Source: Marinobacter arenosus (GTDB taxonomy: Bacteria; Pseudomonadota; Gammaproteobacteria; Pseudomonadales; Oleiphilaceae). From it: a DNA stretch of 64,000 bases. Positions 26,000 to 35,338 of the stretch are shown piece by piece. The notes under the pieces are model-generated. The model was given only the letters and a program-made list of their open reading frames with translations. It made no database searches and had not been told where the DNA came from. The stretch is taken from contig NZ_JAHVAO010000001.1 in assembly GCF_019264345.1 (NCBI RefSeq), positions 248,001 to 312,000 on the forward strand, read 5' to 3'. A program made the position numbers and the translations under genes. The stretch's first letter is position 1; each line of letters begins with the position of its first letter.

Positions 26000-26521
26000 A
26001 TGACCGATACAAACTGGATGTTGCCCGTCCTCGCTGTTGCGCTTGTGATTGCCGTCGTAACCGATCTGACCGCTCACCGAATTCCGAATTGGTTGACGCT
26101 GAGTCTGGTTGTAGTGGGGTTGGCTGGACAAGCTGTAGTAGGGCACTGGCAGGGATTGCTGGTCGGTCTTGGAGGCGGGTTGGTGGGGCTGTTGTGCTTT
26201 CTGCCCCTCCACATTTTTGGAGCAATGGGAGCCGGCGATGTGAAGCTCATGACCGCCGTGGGCGTGCTGTTAGGCCCCCAGACCGCCTTCGTCAGTGTGT
26301 TGGCGACCATTGCCTTTGGTGGCGGGATTGCTCTGGTTTTTATCGGGTTGCGGGGTGGGCTCGGTGCGTTTTGTCGCCGTTATGGCCGAATGGCGGTCAT
26401 GCTGGCATCGCGAAAGCCCGTCTATCTGGCGCCGGCCGTGGGGGAAGCGGCAGCTGAGCGTTTCCCATACGCCCTGGCCATTGCCTGTGGATCGTTCTTT
26501 TCAATCTGGTATTTGGCCTGA
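26000..26521 (+). CDS. tadV: TadV/CpaA-type prepilin peptidase
   Basis: A 173-residue aspartic protease of family A24 with several membrane helices and both catalytic aspartates, in VTDLTAHRIPN and in the family motif GAMGAGDVKL (GxGD). It lacks the N-terminal methyltransferase domain of the larger PilD enzymes, as is usual for TadV. It should cleave the Flp leader and probably the TadE/F pseudopilins. Start set at ATG 26000; a GTG at 25988 is too close to the AGGAG site. Confidence 0.93.
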   Translation: MTDTNWMLPVLAVALVIAVVTDLTAHRIPNWLTLSLVVVGLAGQAVVGHWQGLLVGLGGGLVGLLCFLPLHIFGAMGAGDVKLMTAVGVLLGPQTAFVSVLATIAFGGGIALVFIGLRGGLGAFCRRYGRMAVMLASRKPVYLAPAVGEAAAERFPYALAIACGSFFSIWYLA

Positions 26522-26554
26522 TACCGGCACGGCAGCCTCTGGGAGTGTTTAGCA

Positions 26555-27877
26555 ATGGACGCAGACTATCTATCTCTGGATGAGCCTTCTCTTTCTGTTC
26601 ACCGTGCGGCCAGATGCCCACGTCCTCACAACATCGAAGAGACCGGGCTCGACACCTACTTCATTGCCGACCTGGTGCTGAAGCATCTTCATCACCTTGG
26701 CAACCAGACTCTGGCCCAACTATCCAAAAACGTTTGTCTTCCGGGCGCAGTCGTCGAACCGGTTCTCCTGATGCTCCGAAAGGAAGCCCGGGTAGAGGCA
26801 AAGGGCGCCGATTCCGGTGGCCAGGGCATTCGCTATGCGTTGACCGACCGAGGCTTCTCGGCTGCTTTGGATGCCTTGTCACGGGACGGATATGCCGGGC
26901 CTGCGCCGGTCCCCCTGGACGACTACGCCAGGCTGATCCGGGCGCAATCTGTTTCCGATTGCTCGGTGACGTCTGCGGATATTCGGCGCCTGTTCCAGAA
27001 CACGGTTCTGGAAGAGTCGCTCATTGATCAATTGGGCCCGGCGGTACACTCCGGCCGTGCCGTGTTTATCTACGGACCTCCCGGGAGTGGAAAGAGCTAC
27101 ATAACCCGGCAGTTGGTCAAGCTGTTGAACGGTCCGATCTTTGTGCCTTATTCCATATTGGTTGGGGGCAGTGTGGTGGCCATTTTTGATCCGGAATTCC
27201 ACCATCCGGTAAACCGCTCGGAGCAGGATCCCGTTCACTTGATGGATGGCCACGATCCCCGCTATCAACTCTGCCATCGTCCGGAGGTTGTCACCGGCGG
27301 CGAGCTTACCATGGATCTCCTGGACCTGACCTTTGATGCCGACCGAAAACAGTACCAGGCGCCGCTGCAACTGAAAGCAAGCAACGGCATGTTCCTGATT
27401 GACGACCTGGGGCGTCAGAAAATGCCTCCGTTGTCCTTACTGAATCGCTGGATCGTCCCGATGGAGGAGAAGCGGGACTTTCTCCACCTCCGGGCCGGCC
27501 AACACTTTGCTGTGCCTTTCGACATGCTGCTGGTGTTTTCCACCAACCTGAACCCTCTGGATCTGGCCGATGAAGCGTTTCTGCGTCGGATTGGTCACAA
27601 GATCCGCTTCAACACCCTGGAAAGTGCCCCATACCTGCAACTGTGGGCGCAGGTGTGTGAGCAGTACGGAATTGAAAACAACCCTGAAGTAACCCGTTAC
27701 ATGATGACGGAGCTGTACCCCATGCAGGGAAGCGCTTTGCTGCCATGCCATCCCCGGGATCTCTTGAGCCTGGTCAGTGACTATTGTCGCTACCGGGGCG
27801 AGCCTCCGGAATTGAGTATCGAAGCCATTCGCTGGGCCTGGAAAACCTACTTTGTGCAGTTTGCGGATGAGAGGTGA
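26555..27877 (+). CDS. AAA ATPase with N-terminal winged-helix-like region, in Tad locus
   Basis: A 440-residue cytoplasmic protein. Residues about 30-110 look like a winged-helix fold (LAQLSKNVCLPGAVVEPVLLML, ALTDRG); the AAA domain has Walker A (GPPGSGKS, 174-181), Walker B (MFLIDDLGRQ) and a sensor-1 asparagine (VFSTNLNP). The distal part (LPCHPRDLLSLVSDYC) resembles the lid of MoxR-like ATPases. It is not one of the standard Tad components, yet it sits between tadV and rcpC on the same strand with short gaps. Function is unknown: it may remodel the Tad machine or regulate it. Comparable genes do occur in some gammaproteobacterial tad loci by my recollection. Confidence 0.82.
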   Translation: MDADYLSLDEPSLSVHRAARCPRPHNIEETGLDTYFIADLVLKHLHHLGNQTLAQLSKNVCLPGAVVEPVLLMLRKEARVEAKGADSGGQGIRYALTDRGFSAALDALSRDGYAGPAPVPLDDYARLIRAQSVSDCSVTSADIRRLFQNTVLEESLIDQLGPAVHSGRAVFIYGPPGSGKSYITRQLVKLLNGPIFVPYSILVGGSVVAIFDPEFHHPVNRSEQDPVHLMDGHDPRYQLCHRPEVVTGGELTMDLLDLTFDADRKQYQAPLQLKASNGMFLIDDLGRQKMPPLSLLNRWIVPMEEKRDFLHLRAGQHFAVPFDMLLVFSTNLNPLDLADEAFLRRIGHKIRFNTLESAPYLQLWAQVCEQYGIENNPEVTRYMMTELYPMQGSALLPCHPRDLLSLVSDYCRYRGEPPELSIEAIRWAWKTYFVQFADER

Positions 27878-27882
27878 TCGCT

Positions 27883-28686
27883 ATGTTTAAAAAACGGACT
27901 TTTGTCATGTTGACCTTTGCCCTTGCCATGGGCCTTGCAGCCGCGTTTGTGGCCAAGGGCTGGGCGATAAAACGGCTGACCGTCTCAGAAGAGGAGGCTG
28001 GAATAGCGGTGGTGGTGGCGTCCATGCAGATACCCTTTGGGAAAAAGCTCGAGGAAACCGATCTGCGGATCGAAACCATGCCAAGCCACTTGGTGCCTTC
28101 AAGCGCCTACAACGACATTGAGAGCCTGACCGGGACCGTCGCAATGGGAACGATCTATCCCGATGAGATTGTGATGAAGGAAAAGGTCGCGCCATTTGGT
28201 GGGGGCAGTGCGTTATCCGCAGTCATTGGGCGCAACAAGCGAGCGGTAACCGTTCGGGTGAATGATGTTGTCGGGGTCGCCGGCTTCCTGATGCCGGGTA
28301 ACCGTGTCGATGTCGTTGCGGCCAAGCCGGAGGGTAATCGCCGAGACTACCGGACCGAAACGCTGCTGGAAGACGTCAAAGTGCTGGCGGTCGATCAAAG
28401 CGCCTCGCCCGAAAAGGACAAGCCGGTCATCGTACGGGCAGTGACTCTCGAACTCTCACCGGTCGAAGCTGAGCTCCTCGTTGAAGCTACCCAGGAAGGC
28501 ATGGTTCAGCTGGCGCTGAGAAACCCTCTGGATGACAGCAAAAAGCCAAAACCTGAAGTCAAGCCGGAAGTCGTCGCTGAAGCACCGAAGCCAAAGCCAG
28601 CCCCCAGAAAGCGGGTGGTTGCGACCTCTCAGCGGGTCACTGTAATCCGGGGAACCGATGTAAGCACCTCAAAAGTATCGATGTAA
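27883..28686 (+). CDS. rcpC: RcpC/CpaB-type Flp pilus assembly protein
   Basis: A 267-residue periplasmic protein with one N-terminal helix (VMLTFALAMGLAAAFVA) and a SAF domain (IPFGKKLEETDLRIETM, about residues 45-115), followed by the CpaB C-terminal region (KRAVTVRVNDVVGVAGFLMPGNRVDVV). RcpC/CpaB proteins support secretin function and Flp assembly. The ATG at 27883 follows an AGAGG site; an upstream GTG is in frame at 27874. It is 5 bp after the AAA ATPase gene. Confidence 0.93.
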   Translation: MFKKRTFVMLTFALAMGLAAAFVAKGWAIKRLTVSEEEAGIAVVVASMQIPFGKKLEETDLRIETMPSHLVPSSAYNDIESLTGTVAMGTIYPDEIVMKEKVAPFGGGSALSAVIGRNKRAVTVRVNDVVGVAGFLMPGNRVDVVAAKPEGNRRDYRTETLLEDVKVLAVDQSASPEKDKPVIVRAVTLELSPVEAELLVEATQEGMVQLALRNPLDDSKKPKPEVKPEVVAEAPKPKPAPRKRVVATSQRVTVIRGTDVSTSKVSM

Positions 28687-28733
28687 GAGACCTGTCCGCG
28701 AAGAAAAGGACGTCACGCAGGGAGAAGTTGGTG

Positions 28734-30227
28734 ATGAAAACAATCATGAAAATGGCAAGGAAGAACCGGACGCAGTGGCTTCAAGCCGGAGTGATGGGGC
28801 TCTGCCTGCTGGCATTGGCTCCGGGTCTGGGCGCCCAGGTCATGGTGTCCTCCGGCATTGAGCGGCAGATGGTCGATGTGGCTCTCAATCAGTCCCAGAT
28901 TCTTTATCTCGATGAGCCCATTGCGAAAGTGTCGCTGGGGAATCCGGAGATAGCGGATATCCTTATTCTCCGGTCACGGCAACTCTACGTGGTTGGTAAG
29001 AAGCTGGGTTCGACCAATGTGACCCTCTGGGATAACAACAATACCGTCGTCAGTGTCCTCGGAATTGAGGTGACCCACGATCTGGAGGGGCTGAAAGCCC
29101 GGCTGCACCAGATTCTCCCCGATGAAACCATCGAAGTTCGCTCCGCCCAGGGAGATATCGTCCTGAGTGGGGAGGTGAGCAGTGCGCCCCGGGTTGATAC
29201 TGCCGTCCAGTTGGCTCGCAGTTTTCAGGGCGGTGGTGAGGTCCCGGGCAATGTCCTGAACATGATGCAGGTGGGTGGTGCCCAACAAGTGATGCTCGAG
29301 GTTCAGGTGGCCGAAGTGTCCCGGGATCTCCTGAAAAACATTGGCGCGCGGTTCGAGGTTCTCAACGTGGCCAAGAACGTCACCTCGGGCGCCAGTCGAG
29401 GCGCGACCGCTCTGATCGGGGCACCGATTGCCGGTGGGGGTGCCGGAATTACCGGTGATGTCACCGCGATCGTCCGGGAGCCACTTGGCTATGACACCAG
29501 CGGCCTGTTCGCCAGTTTCCTCGACGGTACCACGCTGTTTGACCTGGTGATTGAAGCCGCGGAAGAGAACAACTTGGCGAAAGTGCTGGCCGAACCAACC
29601 CTGACGACCCTCACCGGACAGGAAGCCACGTTTCACGCCGGTGGCGAGTTCCCGGTTCCGGTAGCTGGCGATGAAAATAGGGTCACCATTGAGTTCAAGG
29701 ACTTCGGGATCAGTCTCGGTTTTCTGCCCACCGTTCTTGACTCCGGCACCATCAGTCTGAAGCTCAACATCAAGGTGAGTGAGCTGAGTAACCAGAACTC
29801 GATTGCGCTGGATATCGAAGACGCCGGGGCAACTTTCTTTATTAACTCACTGACTAGCCGAAGCGCTTCTTCCACGGTTGAGCTGGGTAACGGTCAAACC
29901 ATCGGCGTCGCTGGTCTGATTAACGAAACGCTCCGGGAGCGCGTGAACAAATTCCCGGGCCTTGGCGATATTCCGGTGCTTGGACAGCTTTTCCGGAGTC
30001 AGGAATACATCCAGGGCAAAACCGAGTTGGTGATTCTTGTGACGCCGCACTTTGCCAAGCCCGTCGATCGCGAAAAATTCACCCTCCCGACCGACCGCTT
30101 TGTTGAACCCAGTTCTCTCGAATTCTACCTGCTTGGATTTACCGAGGGCTGGGGAGCAGGGGATCGCCCGCAATCCAAACCCATGCGTAAGGGCGGCGTT
30201 GAAGGTCAATTCGGACACGAACTCTAA
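28734..30227 (+). CDS. rcpA: RcpA/CpaC-type outer-membrane secretin of the Tad pilus
   Basis: A 497-residue secretin with a signal peptide (long, hydrophobic, ending near LGAQ) and N-terminal BON/N0-like domains, then the secretin C-domain (AEVSRDLLKNIG, LAEPTLTTLTGQEATFHAGGEFPVPV, ELVILVTPHF, described in outline). It forms the outer-membrane pore for the Flp fibre. The ATG at 28734 is preferred to the preceding TTG and GTG, which are in frame. It lies 10 bp before the small lipoprotein gene. Confidence 0.94.
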   Translation: MKTIMKMARKNRTQWLQAGVMGLCLLALAPGLGAQVMVSSGIERQMVDVALNQSQILYLDEPIAKVSLGNPEIADILILRSRQLYVVGKKLGSTNVTLWDNNNTVVSVLGIEVTHDLEGLKARLHQILPDETIEVRSAQGDIVLSGEVSSAPRVDTAVQLARSFQGGGEVPGNVLNMMQVGGAQQVMLEVQVAEVSRDLLKNIGARFEVLNVAKNVTSGASRGATALIGAPIAGGGAGITGDVTAIVREPLGYDTSGLFASFLDGTTLFDLVIEAAEENNLAKVLAEPTLTTLTGQEATFHAGGEFPVPVAGDENRVTIEFKDFGISLGFLPTVLDSGTISLKLNIKVSELSNQNSIALDIEDAGATFFINSLTSRSASSTVELGNGQTIGVAGLINETLRERVNKFPGLGDIPVLGQLFRSQEYIQGKTELVILVTPHFAKPVDREKFTLPTDRFVEPSSLEFYLLGFTEGWGAGDRPQSKPMRKGGVEGQFGHEL

Positions 30228-30237
30228 GGTGGACACC

Positions 30238-30510
30238 ATGAAACTGATGAATAGCAAACCACGATTCGTACTGTCCGCCATCGTTGTGGCGGTGTCCTTG
30301 GGTGGATGTGCATCGCCGTCCTCCGAGTGGGATTTCGGAAACTCTGTTCGCACCATGGTGGCCTCTCAGAAGTATGTGCCGCCGGGCCAGGAGCCGCCCG
30401 CGATTCCCACGATGGATGGCGCTCGTGCCACCGGTGCGGTGGAACGCAACCGAACAACTCCACCTTCACCGCAACGCATCTATGACGGAATGGGTGGCGC
30501 TGAGCTGTAA
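30238..30510 (+). CDS. Short Tad-locus lipoprotein (CpaD/RcpB-like)
   Basis: A 90-residue lipoprotein with a lipobox at Cys24 (SLGGC). The segment DFGNSVRTMVASQ resembles the C-terminal FGxxxRxxxAxQ motif of CpaD/RcpB proteins, but the rest of those proteins is missing. Such a short protein could still gate or pilot the secretin, as RcpB is thought to. It lies between rcpA and tadG. Family assignment is by one motif and by position. Confidence 0.65.
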   Translation: MKLMNSKPRFVLSAIVVAVSLGGCASPSSEWDFGNSVRTMVASQKYVPPGQEPPAIPTMDGARATGAVERNRTTPPSPQRIYDGMGGAEL

Positions 30511-30545
30511 AACCAGTGGGTGGATGATGACAAGGAGGCAGCATC

Positions 30546-31754
30546 ATGCAGGGTATCAGCTGGATGAAACCGGAATATCGTAAACAGCAGGGCGCTATTT
30601 TGCCGCTGGTCGCGATATCGTTGCTGGCCATTCTCGGAATGGCAGGGCTGGCATTGGATATGAGCCATGCCCACCTCCAGAAAACGCGGTTGCAGAATAG
30701 CCTTGATGCCGCCGCGCTCAGCGCGGCCAAGGTGCTCGACCAAACCGGTAACACACTGGTTGCCGAGGCGGCCGGTCTTGATACCTTTGCGAGCAATGCG
30801 GACGAACCGGGAAATACGGCCTTAGGGAATGCGCTTACCGCCGGAACGCTCACACTCGCTGTCGAGTTCTCATCAACACTGAATCCGTTCATTCCCGCCA
30901 CCGTGCCGGCGCAGTACGTCCGGGTACGGGCTACAGGATTTGATGTCGATCACTGGTTTGCCCCTCTGCTTGGCGTCAACAGCACGGATATACCAGGATC
31001 AGCCGTCGCTGGTCCGAGCCCGACCCTCGGCAACGTCTGCAATGTTGCGCCAATGATGGTGTGTGGTACGCCTCCAGAGACCGCCCCGACAGGCACCACC
31101 TACGGCTATTCCCGAGGTGACGTTGAAATGCTGAAAATCGGCGCTGGGGACGCCTCGTCGGTGGGAAACGGGAACTTCTATCTCGTGCGCCTTGATGGAG
31201 ATGCTGGCGGAGCGGATGTGCGGGAATCGGCAGCGGGCAAATACGACAGTTGCCTGAGCACCGGGGAGGCCATTGAGACAGAGCCCGGCAATACCGTGGG
31301 CCCCTTTGCGCAAGGCATCAATACCCGTGTGGGTGTCTACAACGGACCTGTCAGTGCCGATGAATACCCGCCCGATTGGTTCCCGGACCATGCAGCTTAT
31401 ACCGAATCGGACTACGAGACCGGTGTAGCCCCAGATTTCGACCTCGATTGGTACCTCGGCCAAATGGCCAACGTTGATCCGGCCCTGCCACCATCGGGCG
31501 TTCCCGGTCGCCGAATTCTGACCCTTCCGGTCGGACACTGTGATGGTCTTGCCAGCGGACAGAGCTCTGTCGACCTCCTCGGCTTCGCCTGCTTCTACAT
31601 GATCACAAAGATGGAGCAAACGGGGCAGGCCGTGTTTTTTGGGCAATTCAAGGATGATTGTGGCGGCAGCGGTGTCCCCGGGCCGAACCCGGTGACAGGG
31701 CCAGGTCCCCACGTGATTCAGTTGTATAAGGATCCGGACACTCGGGACAGTTGA
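30546..31754 (+). CDS. tadG: TadG-like pilus assembly protein
   Basis: A 402-residue protein with an N-terminal hydrophobic helix preceded by a basic segment and a Gln-Gly pair (KQQGAILPLVAISLLAILGMAGLALDMSHAH, in outline), the TadG_N/DUF2134 signature, followed by a long secreted domain. The C-terminal part has no recognised domain but is rich in Gly, Pro and Asp with scattered Cys. In other tad loci TadG is a minor pilin-like envelope protein. Shorter than many TadG proteins that end in a von Willebrand domain, which is not seen here. Confidence 0.83.
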   Translation: MQGISWMKPEYRKQQGAILPLVAISLLAILGMAGLALDMSHAHLQKTRLQNSLDAAALSAAKVLDQTGNTLVAEAAGLDTFASNADEPGNTALGNALTAGTLTLAVEFSSTLNPFIPATVPAQYVRVRATGFDVDHWFAPLLGVNSTDIPGSAVAGPSPTLGNVCNVAPMMVCGTPPETAPTGTTYGYSRGDVEMLKIGAGDASSVGNGNFYLVRLDGDAGGADVRESAAGKYDSCLSTGEAIETEPGNTVGPFAQGINTRVGVYNGPVSADEYPPDWFPDHAAYTESDYETGVAPDFDLDWYLGQMANVDPALPPSGVPGRRILTLPVGHCDGLASGQSSVDLLGFACFYMITKMEQTGQAVFFGQFKDDCGGSGVPGPNPVTGPGPHVIQLYKDPDTRDS

Positions 31755-31807
31755 CGAGTTTTTGAGACGAAAAGGACAGGATCTGTTTTCAAGGGAGTGG
31801 CCAGGCG

Positions 31808-32269
31808 ATGAAAAAGTTATCAACGGACAAACGTAAGCAGCGTGGTATTGCGGCGATCGAGTTCATGGTTTCCGCGCCCTTGCTGATTGTGGTTGTGTTT
31901 GCCGTCACCGAATTAGGCTGGGCGTTCCATCAATACCACACCATGACGCGGGCTACCCGCGATGGCGCCAGGCATATGGCCTCCGGGGCCCTCATTGGCA
32001 GTGTCGGAATCATCTACCTCGAAACCGGGCGCGTTCAGGAAACCGGAAATCTGGTGGTTTATGGCAACGTTGCCGGAACGGGGGATCCCCTGCTACCACA
32101 GTGGTCAGCCGCCGATGTGACGGTTTCCAGCCCAGACGCAAGCCATATCCGGGTTTCGGCCAATTACAACTACGTCCCGCTGGTCGGAAGGATCCCCGCT
32201 TTCTATGGCGGCGAGCCCCTGACCCTGTCTTTTCAAATGCAAAGCACTGTAGAGATGAGGGCCTTATGA
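31808..32269 (+). CDS. tadE: TadE-like pseudopilin
   Basis: A 153-residue pseudopilin. After a short basic leader, the sequence KQRGIAAIEFMVSAPLL matches the TadE/TadF processing site (cleavage after Gly, Glu at +5 or so), followed by a single hydrophobic helix. It is processed by TadV and assembled with Flp in low abundance. Its stop overlaps the ATG of the next gene (ATGA), indicating coupling. Confidence 0.88.
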   Translation: MKKLSTDKRKQRGIAAIEFMVSAPLLIVVVFAVTELGWAFHQYHTMTRATRDGARHMASGALIGSVGIIYLETGRVQETGNLVVYGNVAGTGDPLLPQWSAADVTVSSPDASHIRVSANYNYVPLVGRIPAFYGGEPLTLSFQMQSTVEMRAL

Positions 32270-32754
32270 CTATCTGCGCCAGGGCACAGCGTGGTGCCCA
32301 TACTGTTGAGTTCGCATTGGTTGGTTCTCTCTTCTTTGTATTGCTGTTCGGATCCGTTGAGTTCGGCCGACTGATGTTTGTCTGGAACACCCTTGGCGAG
32401 GTCAGCCGACAGAGCGCCCGGGTGGCGGTGGTCTGCCCGGTAAATCACAGTGCGATTCGCCGCATCGGGATGTTCGATGTGGCGGGTTCCACCGGCTCCA
32501 GTCCCGTCCTGCCGGCGCTGAACGAATCAAACATTCAGATCGATTACCTGGATGCCAATGGCACGCCTGTCGATCCCGCCATCAATTACCTCGATATCGT
32601 GTTTGTGCGGAGTGAGGTCAACTCAGTGCGCCATCGGTTGATCATTCCGTTCTTCTTCCAGGAATTTGATTTGCCGTCGTTCGTGACTGTTTTGCCCCGG
32701 GAAAGCCTGGGCGTTTCACCTGAAGGAACTGGCTGCTTCGGAACAGTGAGCTGA
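32266..32754 (+). CDS. TadF/TadE-like pseudopilin
   Basis: A 162-residue second pseudopilin. The N-terminus MTICARAQRGAHTVEFALVGSLF has the Gly/(x)4-Glu processing site and a following hydrophobic helix. Start fixed at 32266 by the ATGA overlap with tadE; the open frame extends to 32101, inside tadE. Together with TadE it probably primes or anchors Flp fibres. Two neighbouring pseudopilins of different length are normal for tad loci. Confidence 0.86.
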   Translation: MTICARAQRGAHTVEFALVGSLFFVLLFGSVEFGRLMFVWNTLGEVSRQSARVAVVCPVNHSAIRRIGMFDVAGSTGSSPVLPALNESNIQIDYLDANGTPVDPAINYLDIVFVRSEVNSVRHRLIIPFFFQEFDLPSFVTVLPRESLGVSPEGTGCFGTVS

Positions 32755-32778
32755 ATCAGCAGGGATGAGGAAAGCTGT

Positions 32779-33963
32779 ATGAAACCAAGTATGAGAGTGT
32801 TGCTGGCGGGAAGGGATGCCAGCCAATTAGCAGAGATGGAAAAGCTGATGGTCAGCGGAACCTCGCACATCCTGAGCCTGCGCCATATCAGCAATGGCAA
32901 TTCGGACCCTCTCTATAATTTGCCAGAGATGCCGGAAACCCTTGTTTTTTGTCTCACGGGTGCCTGGGAGGAGGAGCTCAGGGCATTGGATGAGCGGCCC
33001 ATGGCCCGACGCCCGCCAACGATTGTCGTCGGGCCGGAGAACATTGCAGTCATGAGAATGGCTTTACGAGTGGGTGCGCGAGATTACTTCAGTTTCCCGA
33101 TGCCGGAATACGATCTCAGGAACTCGCTGAACCGCATTGCGGAGGGCCTCCGGGCCGATGCGGGTATTAATAACGCCAAACTAACCGCCGTCATTAACGC
33201 CAAGGGTGGCTCCGGGGCCAGCATCATCGCGGCAACCCTGGCACACAGCCTTGTCGCTCGGATCGGGCAGCGTGTTTCATTACTGGACCTCGATTTCCAG
33301 TTTGGTCACCTGTCCTCCCTGTTCGATCTTCCTCCCGACGGTGGTCTGGTTGATGCCATCGTGCGCTCGGACAACATGGATGCCATGGCGCTTGAAGGCC
33401 ACATGCTGAAACACAAAAGCGGGCTTCACATTCTGGGCGATACCTCGCAGCAACTGATCGTGCCTGGTGACATCGAAGAAGGGCAATTGAAGAAGCTGAT
33501 CTCGGTCGTTCAGTCGGGTTACGACCATGTGATTGCGGATCTTCCAAGACAGATCGATCCGGTGGCCGGGGTGGTATTGGAATCCGCCGACGTCATTCTT
33601 TTGGTGGTTCAGCAGAGCATTGCCCACGTGCAGGATGCGCGACAAATGGTGCGGTACCTCAACACCTATCTGGGCATCCCCCCGACTCGCATGAAAGTGG
33701 TGGTGAATCGCTGGGATAAGCGTCTCGACCTGAGTTTCGAGGATATCCGGAAGAGTCTCGAAATTGAGGACATCTGCTGCATCCCGAATGATTTTTCGAA
33801 GGTGGCCGAGAGCGCCAATCTCGGTACGCCTCTTCTGGAATTCGCGCCATCTTCACCGGTGAGCAGAAGCATCGTGAACCTGGCCGAAAGTCTGAGTGGA
33901 AAGAAAGCCGAATCTGGCCAGTTCGGGCTAGGCAGGGTTCTTCGCAAACTGGCCCGGACATGA
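32779..33963 (+). CDS. tadZ: TadZ/CpaE-type localisation ATPase
   Basis: A 394-residue protein. Residues 1-125 are a receiver-like domain lacking obvious phosphoacceptor chemistry; residues 130-390 are a MinD/ParA-like ATPase with the deviant Walker A KGGSGAS (about 137-143), as in TadZ/CpaE proteins, and Walker A-prime type DLDFQFG. TadZ marks the pole or cell site where the pilus is built. It lies 24 bp after the second pseudopilin and 10 bp before tadA. Confidence 0.92.
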   Translation: MKPSMRVLLAGRDASQLAEMEKLMVSGTSHILSLRHISNGNSDPLYNLPEMPETLVFCLTGAWEEELRALDERPMARRPPTIVVGPENIAVMRMALRVGARDYFSFPMPEYDLRNSLNRIAEGLRADAGINNAKLTAVINAKGGSGASIIAATLAHSLVARIGQRVSLLDLDFQFGHLSSLFDLPPDGGLVDAIVRSDNMDAMALEGHMLKHKSGLHILGDTSQQLIVPGDIEEGQLKKLISVVQSGYDHVIADLPRQIDPVAGVVLESADVILLVVQQSIAHVQDARQMVRYLNTYLGIPPTRMKVVVNRWDKRLDLSFEDIRKSLEIEDICCIPNDFSKVAESANLGTPLLEFAPSSPVSRSIVNLAESLSGKKAESGQFGLGRVLRKLART

Positions 33964-33973
33964 GGTGGATGAC

Positions 33974-35335
33974 ATGACTACCAACGGAATGAACGATATC
34001 TCCTACGCGCGATTCGGCATCAATGGCCACAGCAACGATGGTGAGCAGGCCCGGCGGGTCGAAGAGGAGCAGGAGCGCATCTGCAAGAAAAACCTGCGCC
34101 AGAAGTTGATGAAGGTGCTGGATCTTTCATTGATAAGCACGCTGGGCCGTGAGGAGGCCGAAAACCAGATTCTGGCGATCGGTCAACAAATCATGAACGA
34201 GGATTCGGTGCCCCTGAGCCTGAACTCCCGGCAGCGGGTACTCAAACAGATCCTCGACGACATCCTGGGGCTCGGCCCACTGGAGCCTCTGCTGGCGGAC
34301 AAAAGCATAGCGGACATCCTGGTAAACGGGTTCAACAGCGTCTACGTGGAGCGAAACGGCAAGCTTGAGAAGGTGGACGTCACGTTCAGCAACGACGCTC
34401 ATCTGCTCAATGTGATCGACCGGATCGTTTCGAGCGTTGGGCGACGGATCGACGAATCCTCGCCGATGGTGGACGCCCGACTGCAGGATGGGTCGCGGGT
34501 CAACGCAATCATTCCGCCGCTGGCTGTCGACGGACCGTTACTGTCGATTCGACGATTCTCGATTGGCCGCCTGTCTGTGGATGCCCTGATTGAGAAAAGC
34601 ACCCTGACGCCACCGATTGCCGAACTTCTCGAGGCCATCGTCCAGGGCAGGCTTAATGTCCTGATCTCTGGTGGCACAGGTTCGGGTAAGACCACATTAC
34701 TGAATGTGCTTTCCGGTTTTGTTCCCCATGACGAGCGGATCGTGACCATTGAGGATTCCGCCGAGCTGCAACTACAGCAGCCCCACGTGGTAAGGCTGGA
34801 AACTCGTCCTCCCAACATTGAAAGCAAAGGTGAGGTGAATCAGCGGGATCTGGTCAGAAACAGTCTCCGTATGCGGCCGGACCGGATCATTGTTGGCGAG
34901 GTCCGGGGGGCTGAAGCCCTGGATATGTTGCAGGCCATGAACACCGGGCACGATGGCTCCATGACGACCCTGCACGCGAATTCCCCCCGCGATGCCCTGA
35001 CCAGGATCGAGAACATGGTGTCCATGGCGAGTGCAAGCATGCCCATGAAGGCGATTCGAACCCAGGTCGCCTCTGCCATTGATGTGGTCCTTCAGGTCGA
35101 GCGTCAGGAGGACGGCACCCGACGGCTGGTGAGTGTCCAGGAAATCAACGGCATGGAAGGCGACGTCATTACCATGTCCGAGCTATTCACGTTCCGCCGT
35201 CGCGGCAAGGACGAGAAGGGCAAGGTTATCGGCAGTTACGCCGCAACCGGCATCGTGCCTCGGTTCCAGGAACACCTCCAACAACGCGGGATTGTGGTCC
35301 CGTTGTCTCTCTATAACCCGGACCTGGAGGACTGA
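33974..35335 (+). CDS. tadA: TadA/CpaF-type pilus assembly ATPase
   Basis: A 453-residue hexameric secretion ATPase of the VirB11/CpaF family. Walker A is GGTGSGKTT (about residues 232-240), Walker B region [16 protein letters not shown], with Asp and His boxes ([11 protein letters not shown] and [12 protein letters not shown]). It drives polymerisation of Flp by acting on TadB and TadC. Start ATG 33974 with GAGGTGG at 33962-33968. The preceding in-frame GTG is unlikely. Confidence 0.96.
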   Translation: MTTNGMNDISYARFGINGHSNDGEQARRVEEEQERICKKNLRQKLMKVLDLSLISTLGREEAENQILAIGQQIMNEDSVPLSLNSRQRVLKQILDDILGLGPLEPLLADKSIADILVNGFNSVYVERNGKLEKVDVTFSNDAHLLNVIDRIVSSVGRRIDESSPMVDARLQDGSRVNAIIPPLAVDGPLLSIRRFSIGRLSVDALIEKSTLTPPIAELLEAIVQGRLNVLISGGTGSGKTTLLNVLSGFVPHDERIVTIEDSAELQLQQPHVVRLETRPPNIESKGEVNQRDLVRNSLRMRPDRIIVGEVRGAEALDMLQAMNTGHDGSMTTLHANSPRDALTRIENMVSMASASMPMKAIRTQVASAIDVVLQVERQEDGTRRLVSVQEINGMEGDVITMSELFTFRRRGKDEKGKVIGSYAATGIVPRFQEHLQQRGIVVPLSLYNPDLED

Positions 35336-35338
35336 GCC

